Below, piece by piece: positions 47,639-57,817 of a stretch of DNA of 58,182 nt. The stretch lies in assembly GCA_021648525.1 (NCBI GenBank), contig JAKISP010000023.1:1-58182 (forward strand), read 5' to 3'. Below the pieces are notes generated by a model that saw only the letters and a list, made by a program, of their open reading frames with translations, did no database searches and had not been told where the DNA came from. This DNA is from Gammaproteobacteria bacterium. Its GTDB lineage: Bacteria; Pseudomonadota; Gammaproteobacteria; SZUA-140. Position 1 is the first letter of the stretch; each line of letters begins with the position of its first letter. A program made the position numbers and the translations under genes.

Positions 47639-47668
47639 CGTTTTAGCTCGTTTTAGCCCGTTTTAATG
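47639..47668. repeat. Three tandem 10-bp units at a convergent gene end
   Basis: Units cgttttagct, cgttttagcc, cgttttaatg follow directly, with a weaker fourth. They cover the last codons of the minus-strand nitrobindin-like gene (L-K-R-A-K-T-S end) and the gap before it. Confidence 0.6.
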
Positions 47669-48215
47669 TGTTTTGATCGGTGTGCTCAAAGCGTTTGCCA
47701 TAAATATTGAGTATTGTGGTTTCATTGTAATTAATGCTGTCACCATTCAGAATTATCTGGTGATGAAATTCATCGGTTCTCGCGTTGTCTCTCATAAAAG
47801 GTGATTGTGTGATCTGCCAGTCAGGGTCATCGCGCCTGGCAGTGACAGAAAGCACCACGTTGTCACTGTTATCCGGGCCGTGATAGTGGCCCCCCGCAAT
47901 GAGCGTGACCGCACGCGGGATTGTGAGTGAGTGCATCACCACTTTAGTTTCAGCATCCCACATCCAGTAACCGCATTCGTCATGAAACACCTGCTTATTT
48001 GATTGCCGGCTCACTTGCTGGCGATAAAAGAGTACCGCAAGCTGTTGCTGTTCGGCATTAGTGACATCACCAGCCGCTTCAAAGGTAATGGTTTCGTAGT
48101 AGGGGTTGTGTTCTATGCCATCTGACTCCGGTGCAACATCCACTCCTTTGTCGCCATGCCAGCTACCAATCAGCCCGGTGAGTGGGCCATAGTCGATCGT
48201 CGCCTGGGTATTCAT
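47643..48215 (-). CDS. Nitrobindin-like heme-binding beta-barrel protein
   Basis: A 190-residue protein. The GSWHGDKG motif (17-24), the YYETITFEAAGDV strand pair and MHSLTIPRAVTLIAGG are typical of the FABP-like/THAP4 (nitrobindin) barrel family, which may bind heme or small ligands. The His used for heme by nitrobindins cannot be fixed by eye. No signal peptide; cytoplasmic. It is a single gene divergent from dsbB. Confidence 0.8.
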   Translation of the reverse strand: MNTQATIDYGPLTGLIGSWHGDKGVDVAPESDGIEHNPYYETITFEAAGDVTNAEQQQLAVLFYRQQVSRQSNKQVFHDECGYWMWDAETKVVMHSLTIPRAVTLIAGGHYHGPDNSDNVVLSVTARRDDPDWQITQSPFMRDNARTDEFHHQIILNGDSINYNETTILNIYGKRFEHTDQNTLKRAKTS

Positions 48216-48365
48216 GCCTCACGCTCCTTATTATTGATCGCTAAAGTCTGAGCATAACAGGATTAAGGGTGTGGTCGTAGTTGCATCTTAGCGGGAAATA
48301 GTCTGCTTTTCCCTGCGTCGGTGGTGTAAAATCCCACAAGTTTTTATAATCCTGGGTTGAATTTC

Positions 48366-48821
48366 ATGGTTGGTCAAACAGAAATACCGTATCGCTCTGC
48401 ATCAATCGCTACGTGCTGGAAGCTGCTATTTACCTGCTGGTTGATTGCGATGCTGGCGACACTTGGAAGTCTTTTTTTTAGTGAGGTAATGGGGTTGATC
48501 CCCTGTGAACTCTGCTGGTACCAGCGTATTTTTATCTACCCATTGGCGGTCATGTTATTGTTTGCACTGCACCCACTGGATACGCGTGTTGTTAGATATG
48601 CCTTGCCGTTAGCCATTATCGGCACATTGTTTACCCTCTATCATAGCCTGCTTTTTTATGGACTGATTCCAGAGAATCTACAGCCCTGCCGCCAGGGTAT
48701 TTCCTGTGCCGATGAGGGGATGATGTTGATGGGGGTTTTGCCGATTCCACTATTGTCACTCGCTGCATTTGGTATGATTGTTGTATTACTGCTTAAAATA
48801 CGCACACTTGCCAGGTTATAA
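48366..48821 (+). CDS. dsbB: Disulfide bond formation protein DsbB/BdbC
   Basis: A 151-residue inner-membrane protein with four helices. The quinone-side pair is C47-C50 in CELCWYQR and the second periplasmic pair is C108 and C114. It reoxidises the DsbA-like partner encoded 59 bases downstream and passes electrons to quinones. The BdbC-like short loops suggest a dedicated pair. ATG at 48366 is preferred over TTG at 48357. Confidence 0.9.
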   Translation: MVGQTEIPYRSASIATCWKLLFTCWLIAMLATLGSLFFSEVMGLIPCELCWYQRIFIYPLAVMLLFALHPLDTRVVRYALPLAIIGTLFTLYHSLLFYGLIPENLQPCRQGISCADEGMMLMGVLPIPLLSLAAFGMIVVLLLKIRTLARL

Positions 48822-48880
48822 GTTATATCCAGCTGGCTGTCCTAAATTTGAATTATTACATGTAAACTCAGGATGAAAAA

Positions 48881-49531
48881 ATGAAACAGAGTCACTTTAC
48901 ACTGCTTGCCATACTTTTAATGGTTGTTGCGTTTATCGCAGCTGCGATGTTTCACAACTCAGGCGAAGAGCAGGCGATTAATGAACGTGTCAGTAATAAC
49001 AGCGCCGCGTTGATTAAAGATTATTCAGTTAAAGTGGGCAATCCAGATGCTAGAGTGACGTTAGTTGAGTTTCTGGATCCGGCCTGTGGTACCTGTGCAC
49101 AATTTCATCCCTTTGTGAAACAGTTGATGCAACAACAGGCGGGTAAAATGAACCTGGTGATTCGCTATCTACCATTCCACCAGGGGTCTGACAGAATGGT
49201 TGCGATGCTGGAAGCAGCCCGTCAGCAGGACAAGTTCTGGGAAGTCCTTGAGTTGATGTTTGCCACACAGGCACAGTGGACGACCAATCATGTGGCGCAG
49301 CCCGATATTTTTATGGGGTTTATCGAACGCGCAGGGGTCGATGTGGCTCGTATTAAGCAAGATATGAATAACCCCGACATTGCGAAAATTATCCAGCAGG
49401 ACATGGCGGATGGCCAATTACTCGGTGCCAATAAAACACCTGCCTTCTTCGTGAATGGGAAACCACTAACTGATTTTGGCTACCAGCAACTGCAATCACT
49501 GGTTGAAGCGGAGGTGAACGCCAATTACTAG
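48881..49531 (+). CDS. DsbA-family thiol oxidoreductase (BdbD-like)
   Basis: A 216-residue protein anchored by an N-terminal hydrophobic segment (8-24), probably uncleaved. The thioredoxin-fold DsbA domain has the active site C69-G-T-C72 in DPACGTCAQF, and the cis-Pro loop is NKTPAFFVNG near 184-193. Together with the preceding dsbB it makes a redox pair for periplasmic protein oxidation. Confidence 0.9.
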   Translation: MKQSHFTLLAILLMVVAFIAAAMFHNSGEEQAINERVSNNSAALIKDYSVKVGNPDARVTLVEFLDPACGTCAQFHPFVKQLMQQQAGKMNLVIRYLPFHQGSDRMVAMLEAARQQDKFWEVLELMFATQAQWTTNHVAQPDIFMGFIERAGVDVARIKQDMNNPDIAKIIQQDMADGQLLGANKTPAFFVNGKPLTDFGYQQLQSLVEAEVNANY

Positions 49532-49641
49532 TGGTGGTAATACGCTCATGTTGAAATAAATATAAAAAACACTATGAATCTGGAACGATTTATGGCATTT
49601 TTATATTGCGTGTGTGACTAAGTGCAATAAGCCATGCGATC

Positions 49642-49661
49642 GGCTCCCCTGAGGGGGAGCC
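49642..49661. terminator. Bidirectional terminator-like hairpin between dsbA and mfd
   Basis: GGCTCCCC and GGGGAGCC form a perfect 8-bp stem with a 4-base loop midway between convergent genes. T-rich sequence (49676 on) is somewhat distant, so efficiency is uncertain. Confidence 0.55.
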
Positions 49662-49705
49662 AGTATGGCGCTCGAATTTTTTTGATCTTTCCTGATCGTG
49701 TTCAA

Positions 49706-52700
49706 TCACCCTTCAGCAGCAATTAAACCCAGCAGTTCAGTAATGGCATCGATACGATCCTGCAACTCAGGCATCGACATTGTAAAACGTAATTTTTCCT
49801 GCCCATCAGGCTTATAGGTATTCGGTTTTCGCTGAATCAGATTAATGATCTTTAATGGATCAACATTGGGTTGATCGCCAAACACAATTCGACCACCAGA
49901 TGCGCCAGCTTCAATTTTACGAACCCCAATGGGTGCGGCAACCAGTTTAAGCTCTGTTACTGCCATCAGGTTCTTAGCGGGATCTGGCAGCAGCCCAAAA
50001 CGGTCAATCATCTCTACCTGTAGTTCGCGCAATTCAGCCTTGTCTTTGGCATTGGAGATACGCTTGTATAAAACAAGGCGACTATGTACATCGGGCAGAT
50101 AATCCTCTGGTAGCAACGCAGGGACGCCGAGGTCAATTTCAGAGCCGCTATTTAATGGCAACAATAGCTCAGGTTGTTTGCCTGCTTTGAGCGCTTCAAC
50201 GGCGCGATCAAGCAGGTCGGTGTACATTGAAAACCCGATCTCCTGGATGTGGCCACTCTGTTCATCACCCAGGAATTCACCGGCACCCCGTATCTCCAGG
50301 TCATGTGTGGCGAGGGTAAAACCAGCCCCTAGTTCTTCGATCGATTCAATTGCCTCAAGCCGTTTTTCAGCATCTTTGGTCATGCTGTTTTTAGGTGGCG
50401 TGATTAGATATGCGTAGGCCTGATGATGTGAACGTCCAACACGGCCACGTAGCTGATAGAGCTGCGCGATACCGAGTTTATCAGCACGGTTCATAATAAT
50501 AGTGTTGGCGTTGGGTACATCGATACCGCTTTCAATAATAGTGGTGCTGACCAGGATATTAAAACGTTGATGATAGAAGTCGAGCATGATCTGTTCTAGC
50601 TCGCGCTCATTCATCTGTCCATGGGCAAATTTAATCTCTGCTTCGGGTACTAGTTTCTTTAACTCTTCGGTGATCTTTTCAATAGTACGTACTTCATTAT
50701 GCAGGAAGTAGAGCTGGCCACCGCGGCGGATCTCGCGCAGGCACGCTTCGCGAATCAGGGTGTCGTTCCACTGGCGCACAAAGGTCTTGATCGCGATGCG
50801 CCGCAGCGGTGGGGTGGCGATGATCGAGAGATCGCGAATACCGGTTAACGCCATGTTAAGTGAGCGTGGAATCGGGGTGGCGGTCAGGCTTAAGGTGTCG
50901 ACATCGGTACGCAGTGATTTCAACTGCTCTTTCTGTTTAACCCCAAAGCGATGCTCTTCATCGATGATGAAGAGACCGAGGTTATCGAATTTGATGTTGC
51001 CGCTAATCAGTTTATGTGTGCCGATCACGATATCAACCTTGCCACCTTCGATCTTCTTCAATGCTTCATCGGTCTGTTTTTTAGTCTTAAAGCGTGAGAG
51101 TACTTCTATCTGCACTGGCCAGTCGGCAAAACGATCCTTAAAACTCTGGTAGTGCTGTTGTGCCAACAGTGTGGTGGGCACCAGTACGGCGACCTGCGCA
51201 CCACCTTGCACCGCGACAAATGCAGCGCGCATCGCCACTTCTGTTTTACCAAAGCCGACATCACCGCAGATCAGGCGATCCATCGGTTTATCAGTCGTCA
51301 TATCGGCAATCAATTGAATGATCGCCTCTTGCTGGTCTGGTGTCTCTTCAAAAGGAAAGCCAGCAGCAAAGGCCACGTATTGCTCATCGATGGCAGGGAA
51401 GGCGTGGCCTTTTCGCGCAGCACGTCGCGCATAGATATCGAGCAATTCGGCAGCAACATCATGGGCACGTTCAGCCGCTTTGCGTTTTGCTTTTGACCAT
51501 TGCTCGGTACCAAGGCGATGCAATGGTGAACGCTCTTCAGAGACGCCCGCATAACGGCTGATCAGGTGCAGTGAGGAGACCGGTACATAGAGTTTGTCGC
51601 CACCGGCATATTCGAGCAGCAAGTATTCATTGAGTTGACCGCCCGCATCAAGTGTCTGCAGGCCAAGGTAACGACCAACACCATGTTCTTCATGTACGAC
51701 TGGCGAACCGATGGTGAGTTCAGTGAGGTTTTTAACCACCGCTTCGATATCTCGCCCACGTTTTTTGCGGCGACGGCGCTGCATCACCTGCTCACCAAAG
51801 AGCTGTGATTCGCTGATAATCGCTAGTTTTTCAGTGCCATCGCCACCATCAAACACCATGCCATCATCGAATGGTGCAACGGTGATGGCGAGTGGGGCAT
51901 CGCTTTCAACGAACTCTGCCCAGTGTTCGAGCTGTTTAGGATAGCGTTCATGATCGCGTAACATCTCTAGCAGCGTTTCACGTCGGCCGGTGGTTTCGGC
52001 GGCGATTAATACGCGTCCTTCAAATGAATCAAGAAATGTGAGCAGTGGCCCCAGTGGATGAGGCGCGCGCGGTGGCAGGCTCAGTTTGGGTGGCGAACTG
52101 GTCGCAAAGTTGTAACCATTGGCATCTTCCAGTTCCATTCGGTTTAACTGAATGTTATTTCGTCTCTGTAGCTGCTGTAATAGCGCCGGTGGTTCAATAA
52201 AGAGCTTGTCGGGTGATAATAGCGGGCGCTCAAGGTCATGGCGACCGGACTCATAACGTTCGTTACTCTCATGCCAGAACTGTTTAGCCGCTTCGCCTGC
52301 ACCAGCGGCAGATATGATAAGGGTGTTGTCTGGCAAGTAGTCGAACAACGTCTGTGTCTGTTCAAAAAAGAGTGGCAGATAATACTCAATGCCAGCGGGG
52401 GCAAGTCCCTGGCTAACATCACGATAAATCACACCATCCTGTGGATTACCTTCAAAGTGGTGTCGGTACTGCTGACGAAAGTGATTGATGCCATCTTCAC
52501 TCAGCGGGAATTCACGTGCAGGCATGAGGCGAATTTTGTCGATATTCTCAAGTGAACGCTGCGATTCAGGATCGAAGGTGCGAATGGTTTCGATCTCATC
52601 ATCAAACAGATCGATACGAAACGGGGTCTTGCAACCCATTGGGAAAAGATCAAACAGACCGCCACGTACGGTGAACTCACCATGTTCCATCACCTGTGAG

Positions 52701-53176
52701 ACATATCGATAGCCGCTGTTATCGAGACGGGTACGCATCTGTTCGATATTGAGTTTCTGGCCGACATCAAGCATCAGCGTATTCGCTTCGAGGTAGTTAC
52801 GTGGTGGCAGCTGATGCATCAAGGTGCTCACTGGCACGATGATGATGCCGCGGTTCATCAATGGTAGCTGATGTAGCGCACCGAGACGATCAGAGATAAT
52901 ATCCTGATGCGGCGAGAAGTGATCGTAGGGTAGAGTCTCTCTATCCGGGAAGATCGACACGGGTATTTTGGGGTCATTGCCGAGATAGAAGCCCAGTGTC
53001 TGCGCGAGTGTCTCTTCGCCGTGAATATCGGCGGTAATGACCAGCAGTGGGCCGTTGTGTTGTTGCGCGGCCTGGCTGATTGCCAGCCCGTTACTGTTGC
53101 CGTAGAGTTTTCCCCATTGGATGGCGGGTTTCCGGGCGGATGGTAATGGGGGTGAAAAGGGGGTGATTACGCTCAT
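49706..53176 (-). CDS. mfd: Transcription-repair coupling factor Mfd
   Basis: A 1156-residue translocase that removes stalled RNA polymerase and recruits UvrA. The N-terminal UvrB-like region, the CarD-type polymerase-binding domain (about 480-550, GSPVVHEEHGVGRYLGL), the helicase core with Walker A GDVGFGKTEVAMR and DEEHRFGVKQKE, and the C-terminal TRCF domain are all present. The length matches the family. Confidence 0.97.
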   Translation of the reverse strand: MSVITPFSPPLPSARKPAIQWGKLYGNSNGLAISQAAQQHNGPLLVITADIHGEETLAQTLGFYLGNDPKIPVSIFPDRETLPYDHFSPHQDIISDRLGALHQLPLMNRGIIIVPVSTLMHQLPPRNYLEANTLMLDVGQKLNIEQMRTRLDNSGYRYVSQVMEHGEFTVRGGLFDLFPMGCKTPFRIDLFDDEIETIRTFDPESQRSLENIDKIRLMPAREFPLSEDGINHFRQQYRHHFEGNPQDGVIYRDVSQGLAPAGIEYYLPLFFEQTQTLFDYLPDNTLIISAAGAGEAAKQFWHESNERYESGRHDLERPLLSPDKLFIEPPALLQQLQRRNNIQLNRMELEDANGYNFATSSPPKLSLPPRAPHPLGPLLTFLDSFEGRVLIAAETTGRRETLLEMLRDHERYPKQLEHWAEFVESDAPLAITVAPFDDGMVFDGGDGTEKLAIISESQLFGEQVMQRRRRKKRGRDIEAVVKNLTELTIGSPVVHEEHGVGRYLGLQTLDAGGQLNEYLLLEYAGGDKLYVPVSSLHLISRYAGVSEERSPLHRLGTEQWSKAKRKAAERAHDVAAELLDIYARRAARKGHAFPAIDEQYVAFAAGFPFEETPDQQEAIIQLIADMTTDKPMDRLICGDVGFGKTEVAMRAAFVAVQGGAQVAVLVPTTLLAQQHYQSFKDRFADWPVQIEVLSRFKTKKQTDEALKKIEGGKVDIVIGTHKLISGNIKFDNLGLFIIDEEHRFGVKQKEQLKSLRTDVDTLSLTATPIPRSLNMALTGIRDLSIIATPPLRRIAIKTFVRQWNDTLIREACLREIRRGGQLYFLHNEVRTIEKITEELKKLVPEAEIKFAHGQMNERELEQIMLDFYHQRFNILVSTTIIESGIDVPNANTIIMNRADKLGIAQLYQLRGRVGRSHHQAYAYLITPPKNSMTKDAEKRLEAIESIEELGAGFTLATHDLEIRGAGEFLGDEQSGHIQEIGFSMYTDLLDRAVEALKAGKQPELLLPLNSGSEIDLGVPALLPEDYLPDVHSRLVLYKRISNAKDKAELRELQVEMIDRFGLLPDPAKNLMAVTELKLVAAPIGVRKIEAGASGGRIVFGDQPNVDPLKIINLIQRKPNTYKPDGQEKLRFTMSMPELQDRIDAITELLGLIAAEG

Positions 53177-53300
53177 CTAAACTCTGCGGGTTCGATCGCT
53201 AAATTGGCTGCAGCCCATGTTTAACTTAAGCGGGCTTTACTGGGCCAGCATTGTCGCATAATTTAGCGCGTAACGGTCGGTTTTTACGACGTAGTGACCA

Positions 53301-54020
53301 TCAAAGTGGCAGTGTTTCCAGGGTGAAATGGCCGTTATAACGTAACACGCTACCCTGATGGTACCAGTCACCCAGTACGGTGCGTTCTGCGGCTGTGCCG
53401 TTGAGCTCAAAGTGGTGCTGTGCGGGGCGATGGGTATGGCCGTGAATCAGATGTTTTACGTGGTACTTTTTCATGGCCAGCTCAACAGCAGTCTGATTGA
53501 CATCCATGATGTCGGCACTTTTTTCTTTTGAGCGGTTGCGGCTCTCTTCACGAAACTCGCTAGCAATCGCAATCCGTTTTTCGATGGGGTGACTTAAAAA
53601 TTCGGCACAAAAGGCAGGGTGACGAATCTGCAGGCGAAAGGCCTGATAGTCGACATCATCAGTGCAAAGAGTATCACCATGCATCAGCAACACCTCAGTG
53701 CCATCAAGTTCAACGATACATGGGTCATCAATTAACGTCGCGCCAGTTGCGTTGGCAAAAGCATCACCGAGTAAAAAATCGCGATTGCCATGCATAATAA
53801 AAACCGGAATCTGTTTTTGATGCAGCAGTTGCAGGGCATCAATGACGGCCTGGTTTCCTTTGTTGATGGCATCATCGCCAATCCATGCCTCGAATAGATC
53901 ACCCAGGATGTAGAGGCTATCACCCGTTTGTAAACGTTTGCGCAGGAATTCAATAAACAGTTGGGAGATAGCTGGCCGACTTGCGCAGAGGTGCAAGTCG
54001 GCGATAAAGAGGGTGCTCAT
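53301..54020 (-). CDS. lpxH: UDP-2,3-diacylglucosamine diphosphatase
   Basis: A 239-residue Mn-dependent enzyme of lipid A synthesis (Raetz pathway step 4). All metallophosphatase motifs are visible: IADLHL, GDLFEAWIGDD, HGNRDFLLG, MHGD and HGHTHRP. It is peripheral to the inner membrane. It begins 20 bases after the cyclophilin gene, likely in one operon with ettA and the cyclophilin. Confidence 0.95.
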   Translation of the reverse strand: MSTLFIADLHLCASRPAISQLFIEFLRKRLQTGDSLYILGDLFEAWIGDDAINKGNQAVIDALQLLHQKQIPVFIMHGNRDFLLGDAFANATGATLIDDPCIVELDGTEVLLMHGDTLCTDDVDYQAFRLQIRHPAFCAEFLSHPIEKRIAIASEFREESRNRSKEKSADIMDVNQTAVELAMKKYHVKHLIHGHTHRPAQHHFELNGTAAERTVLGDWYHQGSVLRYNGHFTLETLPL

Positions 54021-54040
54021 TTCAGATAGAGTACCTGTTT

Positions 54041-54634
54041 TTATTTTGCAATCAGGCGGGTTACTTTCTCGATAACGATCATCTTTTTAGGCACGTCAGT
54101 TGGGAAGGGGCCACCGCGACCGGTTCTAACATGCTGGATTTGATCAACAATCTTCATCCCTTTGATCACCTCACCAAATACGGTATAACCCCAGCCGCGT
54201 GAGTTTTTAGCGGTGTGGTTGAGGAAGTCGTTGTCTTTTACATTAATAAAGAACTGCGCGCTGGCAGAGTGTGGCGCATTGGTGCGCGCCATCGCGACGG
54301 TACCGCGATCATTTTTCAGGCCGTTATCGGCTTCATTCATGATGGTGTCATGGGTGGTTTTTTTGTCATAATTCTTATCAAAACCACCACCCTGAACCAT
54401 AAAGTCCGGGATAACACGGTGAAAAATGGTGCCGTCATAATAGCCTTCGTCGACGTAACGTAGAAAGTTTTTTACGCTTATCGGGGCCTTTGCCGCATCT
54501 AAAACAATTGAAATATCACCCATATTGGTTGTCACGGTGACTTCAACTTTGTCACTGGCATGAGTGGCTGTCGAATATGCGAATACAGTGGCTAACAGGG
54601 TAAAAATAGAGCGCTTTAATAGTCGTTTAATCAT
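54041..54634 (-). CDS. ppiA: Periplasmic cyclophilin-type peptidyl-prolyl isomerase
   Basis: A 197-residue protein with signal peptide (cleavage near THASD, residue 26). The cyclophilin core is clear: FLRYVDEGYYDGTIFHRVIPDFMVQGGG, AMARTNAPHSASAQFFINV, and GYTVFGEVIKGM. As in bacterial PpiA the Trp that binds cyclosporin is absent from the usual place. It aids periplasmic folding. Confidence 0.9.
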   Translation of the reverse strand: MIKRLLKRSIFTLLATVFAYSTATHASDKVEVTVTTNMGDISIVLDAAKAPISVKNFLRYVDEGYYDGTIFHRVIPDFMVQGGGFDKNYDKKTTHDTIMNEADNGLKNDRGTVAMARTNAPHSASAQFFINVKDNDFLNHTAKNSRGWGYTVFGEVIKGMKIVDQIQHVRTGRGGPFPTDVPKKMIVIEKVTRLIAK

Positions 54635-54723
54635 TATTTAACACCATTAATTGAATTTTAATTGGATCATGATAAAGGGTTTTTAGCGGATATAAAAGTC
54701 GCGAGCGCCCACCGGTCGCATCT

Positions 54724-56391
54724 TTATCCAAATTTCTTATAGGTAATCCGCTTCGGTTGAGAGACCGCCTCGTCACCGAGACGACGTTTCTTATCTTCTT
54801 CGTAATCCGCAAAGTTACCTTCAAACCATTCAACATGACTATCGCCTTCGAAGGCGAGTATGTGGGTGGCAATACGATCAAGGAACCAGCGATCATGTGA
54901 GATTACCACCGCGCAGCCTGCAAATTCCAGCAGCGCGTTTTCCAGTGCGCGCAGGGTCTCAATATCGAGATCATTGGTGGGTTCATCAAGTAACAGTACA
55001 TTGCCACCACTTTGCAATAGCTTTGCCTGGTGTAGGCGATTGCGTTCACCGCCGGAAAGGTCGCCGACACGCTTTTGCTGGTCTGAACCCTTGAAATTAA
55101 AACGACCGAGGTAAGCACGAGAGTTAATCTCCATGCCATTAACGGTAATGATATCCTGCCCATCCGAAATCTCTTCCCATGCGGTTTTGTTATTATCCAG
55201 TGCATCACGGCTTTGATCAACGTAAGCGAGCTGTACCGTCTCACCAATGCGCAGCGTGCCACTATCCGCCGCTTCAATCCCCATAATCATCTTGAAGAGA
55301 GTTGATTTACCCGCACCGTTGGGGCCGATAATGCCGACAATACCACCGGGTGGCAGACTGAAATTGAGACCGTCGAGCAGCAGGCGATCGCCAAATCCTT
55401 TCCTGACATCAATCGCTTCAATCACGTTATCACCAAGGCGAGGCCCCGGTGGAATAAACAGTTCATTGGTCTCATTGCGTTTTTCAAAGCTCTGGTTGGC
55501 CAGCTCCTCATAGCGAGCGATACGCGCCTTGCTTTTGGCATGACGTCCCTTGGCATTGCTGCGGACCCACTCCAGCTCTGTTCTCATCGCCTTGATGCGT
55601 GCACCTTCGCTCTTCTCTTCTCGTTGTAGGCGAGCCTCTTTCTGCTCCAGCCAGGAGGAGTAGTTGCCCTCCCACGGGATCCCGTGGCCACGATCCAGCT
55701 CCAGAATCCAGCCCGCGACGTTATCAAGAAAGTAACGATCATGGGTGACAGCAACCACGGTGCCTTCATATTCACGTAGAAACTGCTCCAGCCAGGCGAC
55801 AGATTCGGCATCCAGATGGTTAGTCGGTTCATCGAGCAACATCATATCGGGTGCCGACAGGATCAGACGACACAGCGCGACACGGCGACGCTCACCGCCA
55901 GAGAGTTTAGTCACATCAGCATCCCACGGTGGCAGGCGCAGGGCGTCGGCAGCGATGGCCAGTTTACGATCAAGATTGTGTGCATCAGCCGCCTGAATGA
56001 TGTTCTCAAGCGTTGCCTGTTCTTTAGCAAGTGCATCAAAGTCGGCATCGGGTTCGGCATAGGCGGCATAGACTTCATCAAGACGGGTCATCGCTCCTTT
56101 GACCTCACCCAGCGCCTCTTCAACATTGCCTCGAACGTCTTTGCTGGGATCCAGTTGCGGTTCCTGTGGCAGGTAGCCAACGCGTATCCCAGCCTGCGGC
56201 CTTGCTTCGCCATGGTGTTCGGTATCGATACCCGCCATAATGCGCAGCAATGTAGATTTCCCTGAACCATTAAGCCCAAGTACGCCAATCTTGGCCCCTG
56301 GGAAAAAAGAGAGGGAGATATCTTTGAGTATCTCACGTTTGGGTGGGACTACCTTGCCAACACCGTTCATTGTATAAATGTATTGAGCCAT
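54724..56391 (-). CDS. ettA: Energy-dependent translational throttle protein EttA (ABC-F)
   Basis: A 555-residue ABC-F ATPase with two nucleotide-binding domains: Walker A GLNGSGKST (39-47) and GPNGAGKST, signatures LSGGERRRVALCRL and LSGGERNRLHQAKL. The arm and the PtIM linker with KGRHAKSKARI lie between. It gates the ribosomal E site according to the energy state. The N-terminus MAQYIYTMNGVGKVVPPKREIL is typical of EttA. Confidence 0.96.
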   Translation of the reverse strand: MAQYIYTMNGVGKVVPPKREILKDISLSFFPGAKIGVLGLNGSGKSTLLRIMAGIDTEHHGEARPQAGIRVGYLPQEPQLDPSKDVRGNVEEALGEVKGAMTRLDEVYAAYAEPDADFDALAKEQATLENIIQAADAHNLDRKLAIAADALRLPPWDADVTKLSGGERRRVALCRLILSAPDMMLLDEPTNHLDAESVAWLEQFLREYEGTVVAVTHDRYFLDNVAGWILELDRGHGIPWEGNYSSWLEQKEARLQREEKSEGARIKAMRTELEWVRSNAKGRHAKSKARIARYEELANQSFEKRNETNELFIPPGPRLGDNVIEAIDVRKGFGDRLLLDGLNFSLPPGGIVGIIGPNGAGKSTLFKMIMGIEAADSGTLRIGETVQLAYVDQSRDALDNNKTAWEEISDGQDIITVNGMEINSRAYLGRFNFKGSDQQKRVGDLSGGERNRLHQAKLLQSGGNVLLLDEPTNDLDIETLRALENALLEFAGCAVVISHDRWFLDRIATHILAFEGDSHVEWFEGNFADYEEDKKRRLGDEAVSQPKRITYKKFG

Positions 56392-56509
56392 TATTATTCC
56401 AGTAAATGATGCATTTCGGGGCTTGCGTGAACTGCCAGTTGGCCGCTATTAATACTAAATATACTACAAATAAACAGTTTCCTGCACGGTTTCTGTTAAA
56501 GATGTGACT

Positions 56510-57805
56510 ATGTTTTTTTTATTGCGAAAATTATGCTATTGCCTCGCTGGGCTTATCTTTATTTCACCGATGGTGAAAGCTAATACACCATCAATAATCG
56601 ATGAGATACGTTTTGTCGGTAATGAAAAGACCCAGCCTACTGTGATGTTACAGGAAATGCAGGTGAAGGTGGGTGACCCTGTCGATCTTCTGCTGATTGA
56701 AAATGACCGTCAGGCGATAATGGATCTGCGTCTATTTAAATTTGTCTATGCGGATGTGATAGCGATAGATAATCGGCAGATATTGCAGATGATGGTGAGT
56801 GAAAAATACTATATTTTTCCTCTGCCGAGACTAGATCGTTCGGCTGATGGCGACATCAGTTATGGTGTTCGTTTGAAGATGGATAATCTTGGTGGTTTGA
56901 ATCAGCGTTTACGCTTAACCTATAAAAAAGTTGACGGCTGTTGCGATGCATTGGGTAAGTCAAATGAATTCTATGTGAGTTACGATTACCCCAGGATATC
57001 CGGCAGCGTCTTTGGCTTGCGAGTAGCGATGCGTTACTCTGATACACCGCTAGAAGATAAAACAGTAAGAGGCATCACCTCAACCTATAAACGAGATTAC
57101 AGAGCATTTAACTTTGCGATCAATCGCTGGTTGAGAAAAGATAGCCCAAGTGCCGGATGGTCGGCAAGTGCGGGCCCTTTTTGGCGAGAAGCTAAATATA
57201 ACTATGTAAGCGGTCAGCCAGATCTTTACCGTGATGGTGTTGCGGTTGGTTTAGATCTGGGGCTCGCTTATGGCCGAGTCCATGATTACCTCTATAGCCG
57301 TGAAGGGACTGAGTATGGCTATTCGATTCAGATTGGTGCTCGCATGCTAGGTTCTGATGAAACATTTACGCAGAATAATTTCTATTATCGCCGTTACCAC
57401 TATTTAAATGGCGAGCGGCACCATAATCTCAATGCGCAATTTTTAATGGGTTTTTCTGGTGGCAGGCTACCACTTAGTGGTGATTTCTTTGCCGTTGGCG
57501 GTAGCAGCACTATTCGTGGATACGAAAAAGGAATGTTTACTGGAGAGTCATTTTTCGCACTGAACCTTGAGTATTTAGCTCCAATTAGAGGGAGTTTTGA
57601 TAGTCGAGGCGTGCTGTTTGTGGATATTGGAAATGCCTATGATGATAATCGTACCATTGATGTGACAGACCTGAAATCAAGCGTAGGATTTGGGCTGCGT
57701 TACAAAGTGCAATCCTTTATGAATGTCGACCTGCGTTTTGATGCAGCATACGCGTTTGATATAAAAGATGTTGCCGTTTATTTCAGTTCAAGAGGAATGT
57801 TCTAA
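56510..57805 (+). CDS. Short Omp85-superfamily outer membrane protein (one POTRA)
   Basis: A 431-residue protein with signal peptide (to about KANT, residue 26), one POTRA-like domain (about 29-98, IDEIRFVGNEKTQPTVMLQEM) and a 16-strand-like barrel ending in Phe. GGSSTIRGYEKG near 330-341 is the conserved RGY/F loop-6 motif of BamA/TamA proteins. With only one POTRA it is smaller than BamA or TamA and resembles short surface-antigen proteins. The ATG at 56510 is preferred to the GTG two codons earlier. It is divergent from ettA. Confidence 0.85.
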   Translation: MFFLLRKLCYCLAGLIFISPMVKANTPSIIDEIRFVGNEKTQPTVMLQEMQVKVGDPVDLLLIENDRQAIMDLRLFKFVYADVIAIDNRQILQMMVSEKYYIFPLPRLDRSADGDISYGVRLKMDNLGGLNQRLRLTYKKVDGCCDALGKSNEFYVSYDYPRISGSVFGLRVAMRYSDTPLEDKTVRGITSTYKRDYRAFNFAINRWLRKDSPSAGWSASAGPFWREAKYNYVSGQPDLYRDGVAVGLDLGLAYGRVHDYLYSREGTEYGYSIQIGARMLGSDETFTQNNFYYRRYHYLNGERHHNLNAQFLMGFSGGRLPLSGDFFAVGGSSTIRGYEKGMFTGESFFALNLEYLAPIRGSFDSRGVLFVDIGNAYDDNRTIDVTDLKSSVGFGLRYKVQSFMNVDLRFDAAYAFDIKDVAVYFSSRGMF

Positions 57806-57817
57806 ACTCGCAACTAT

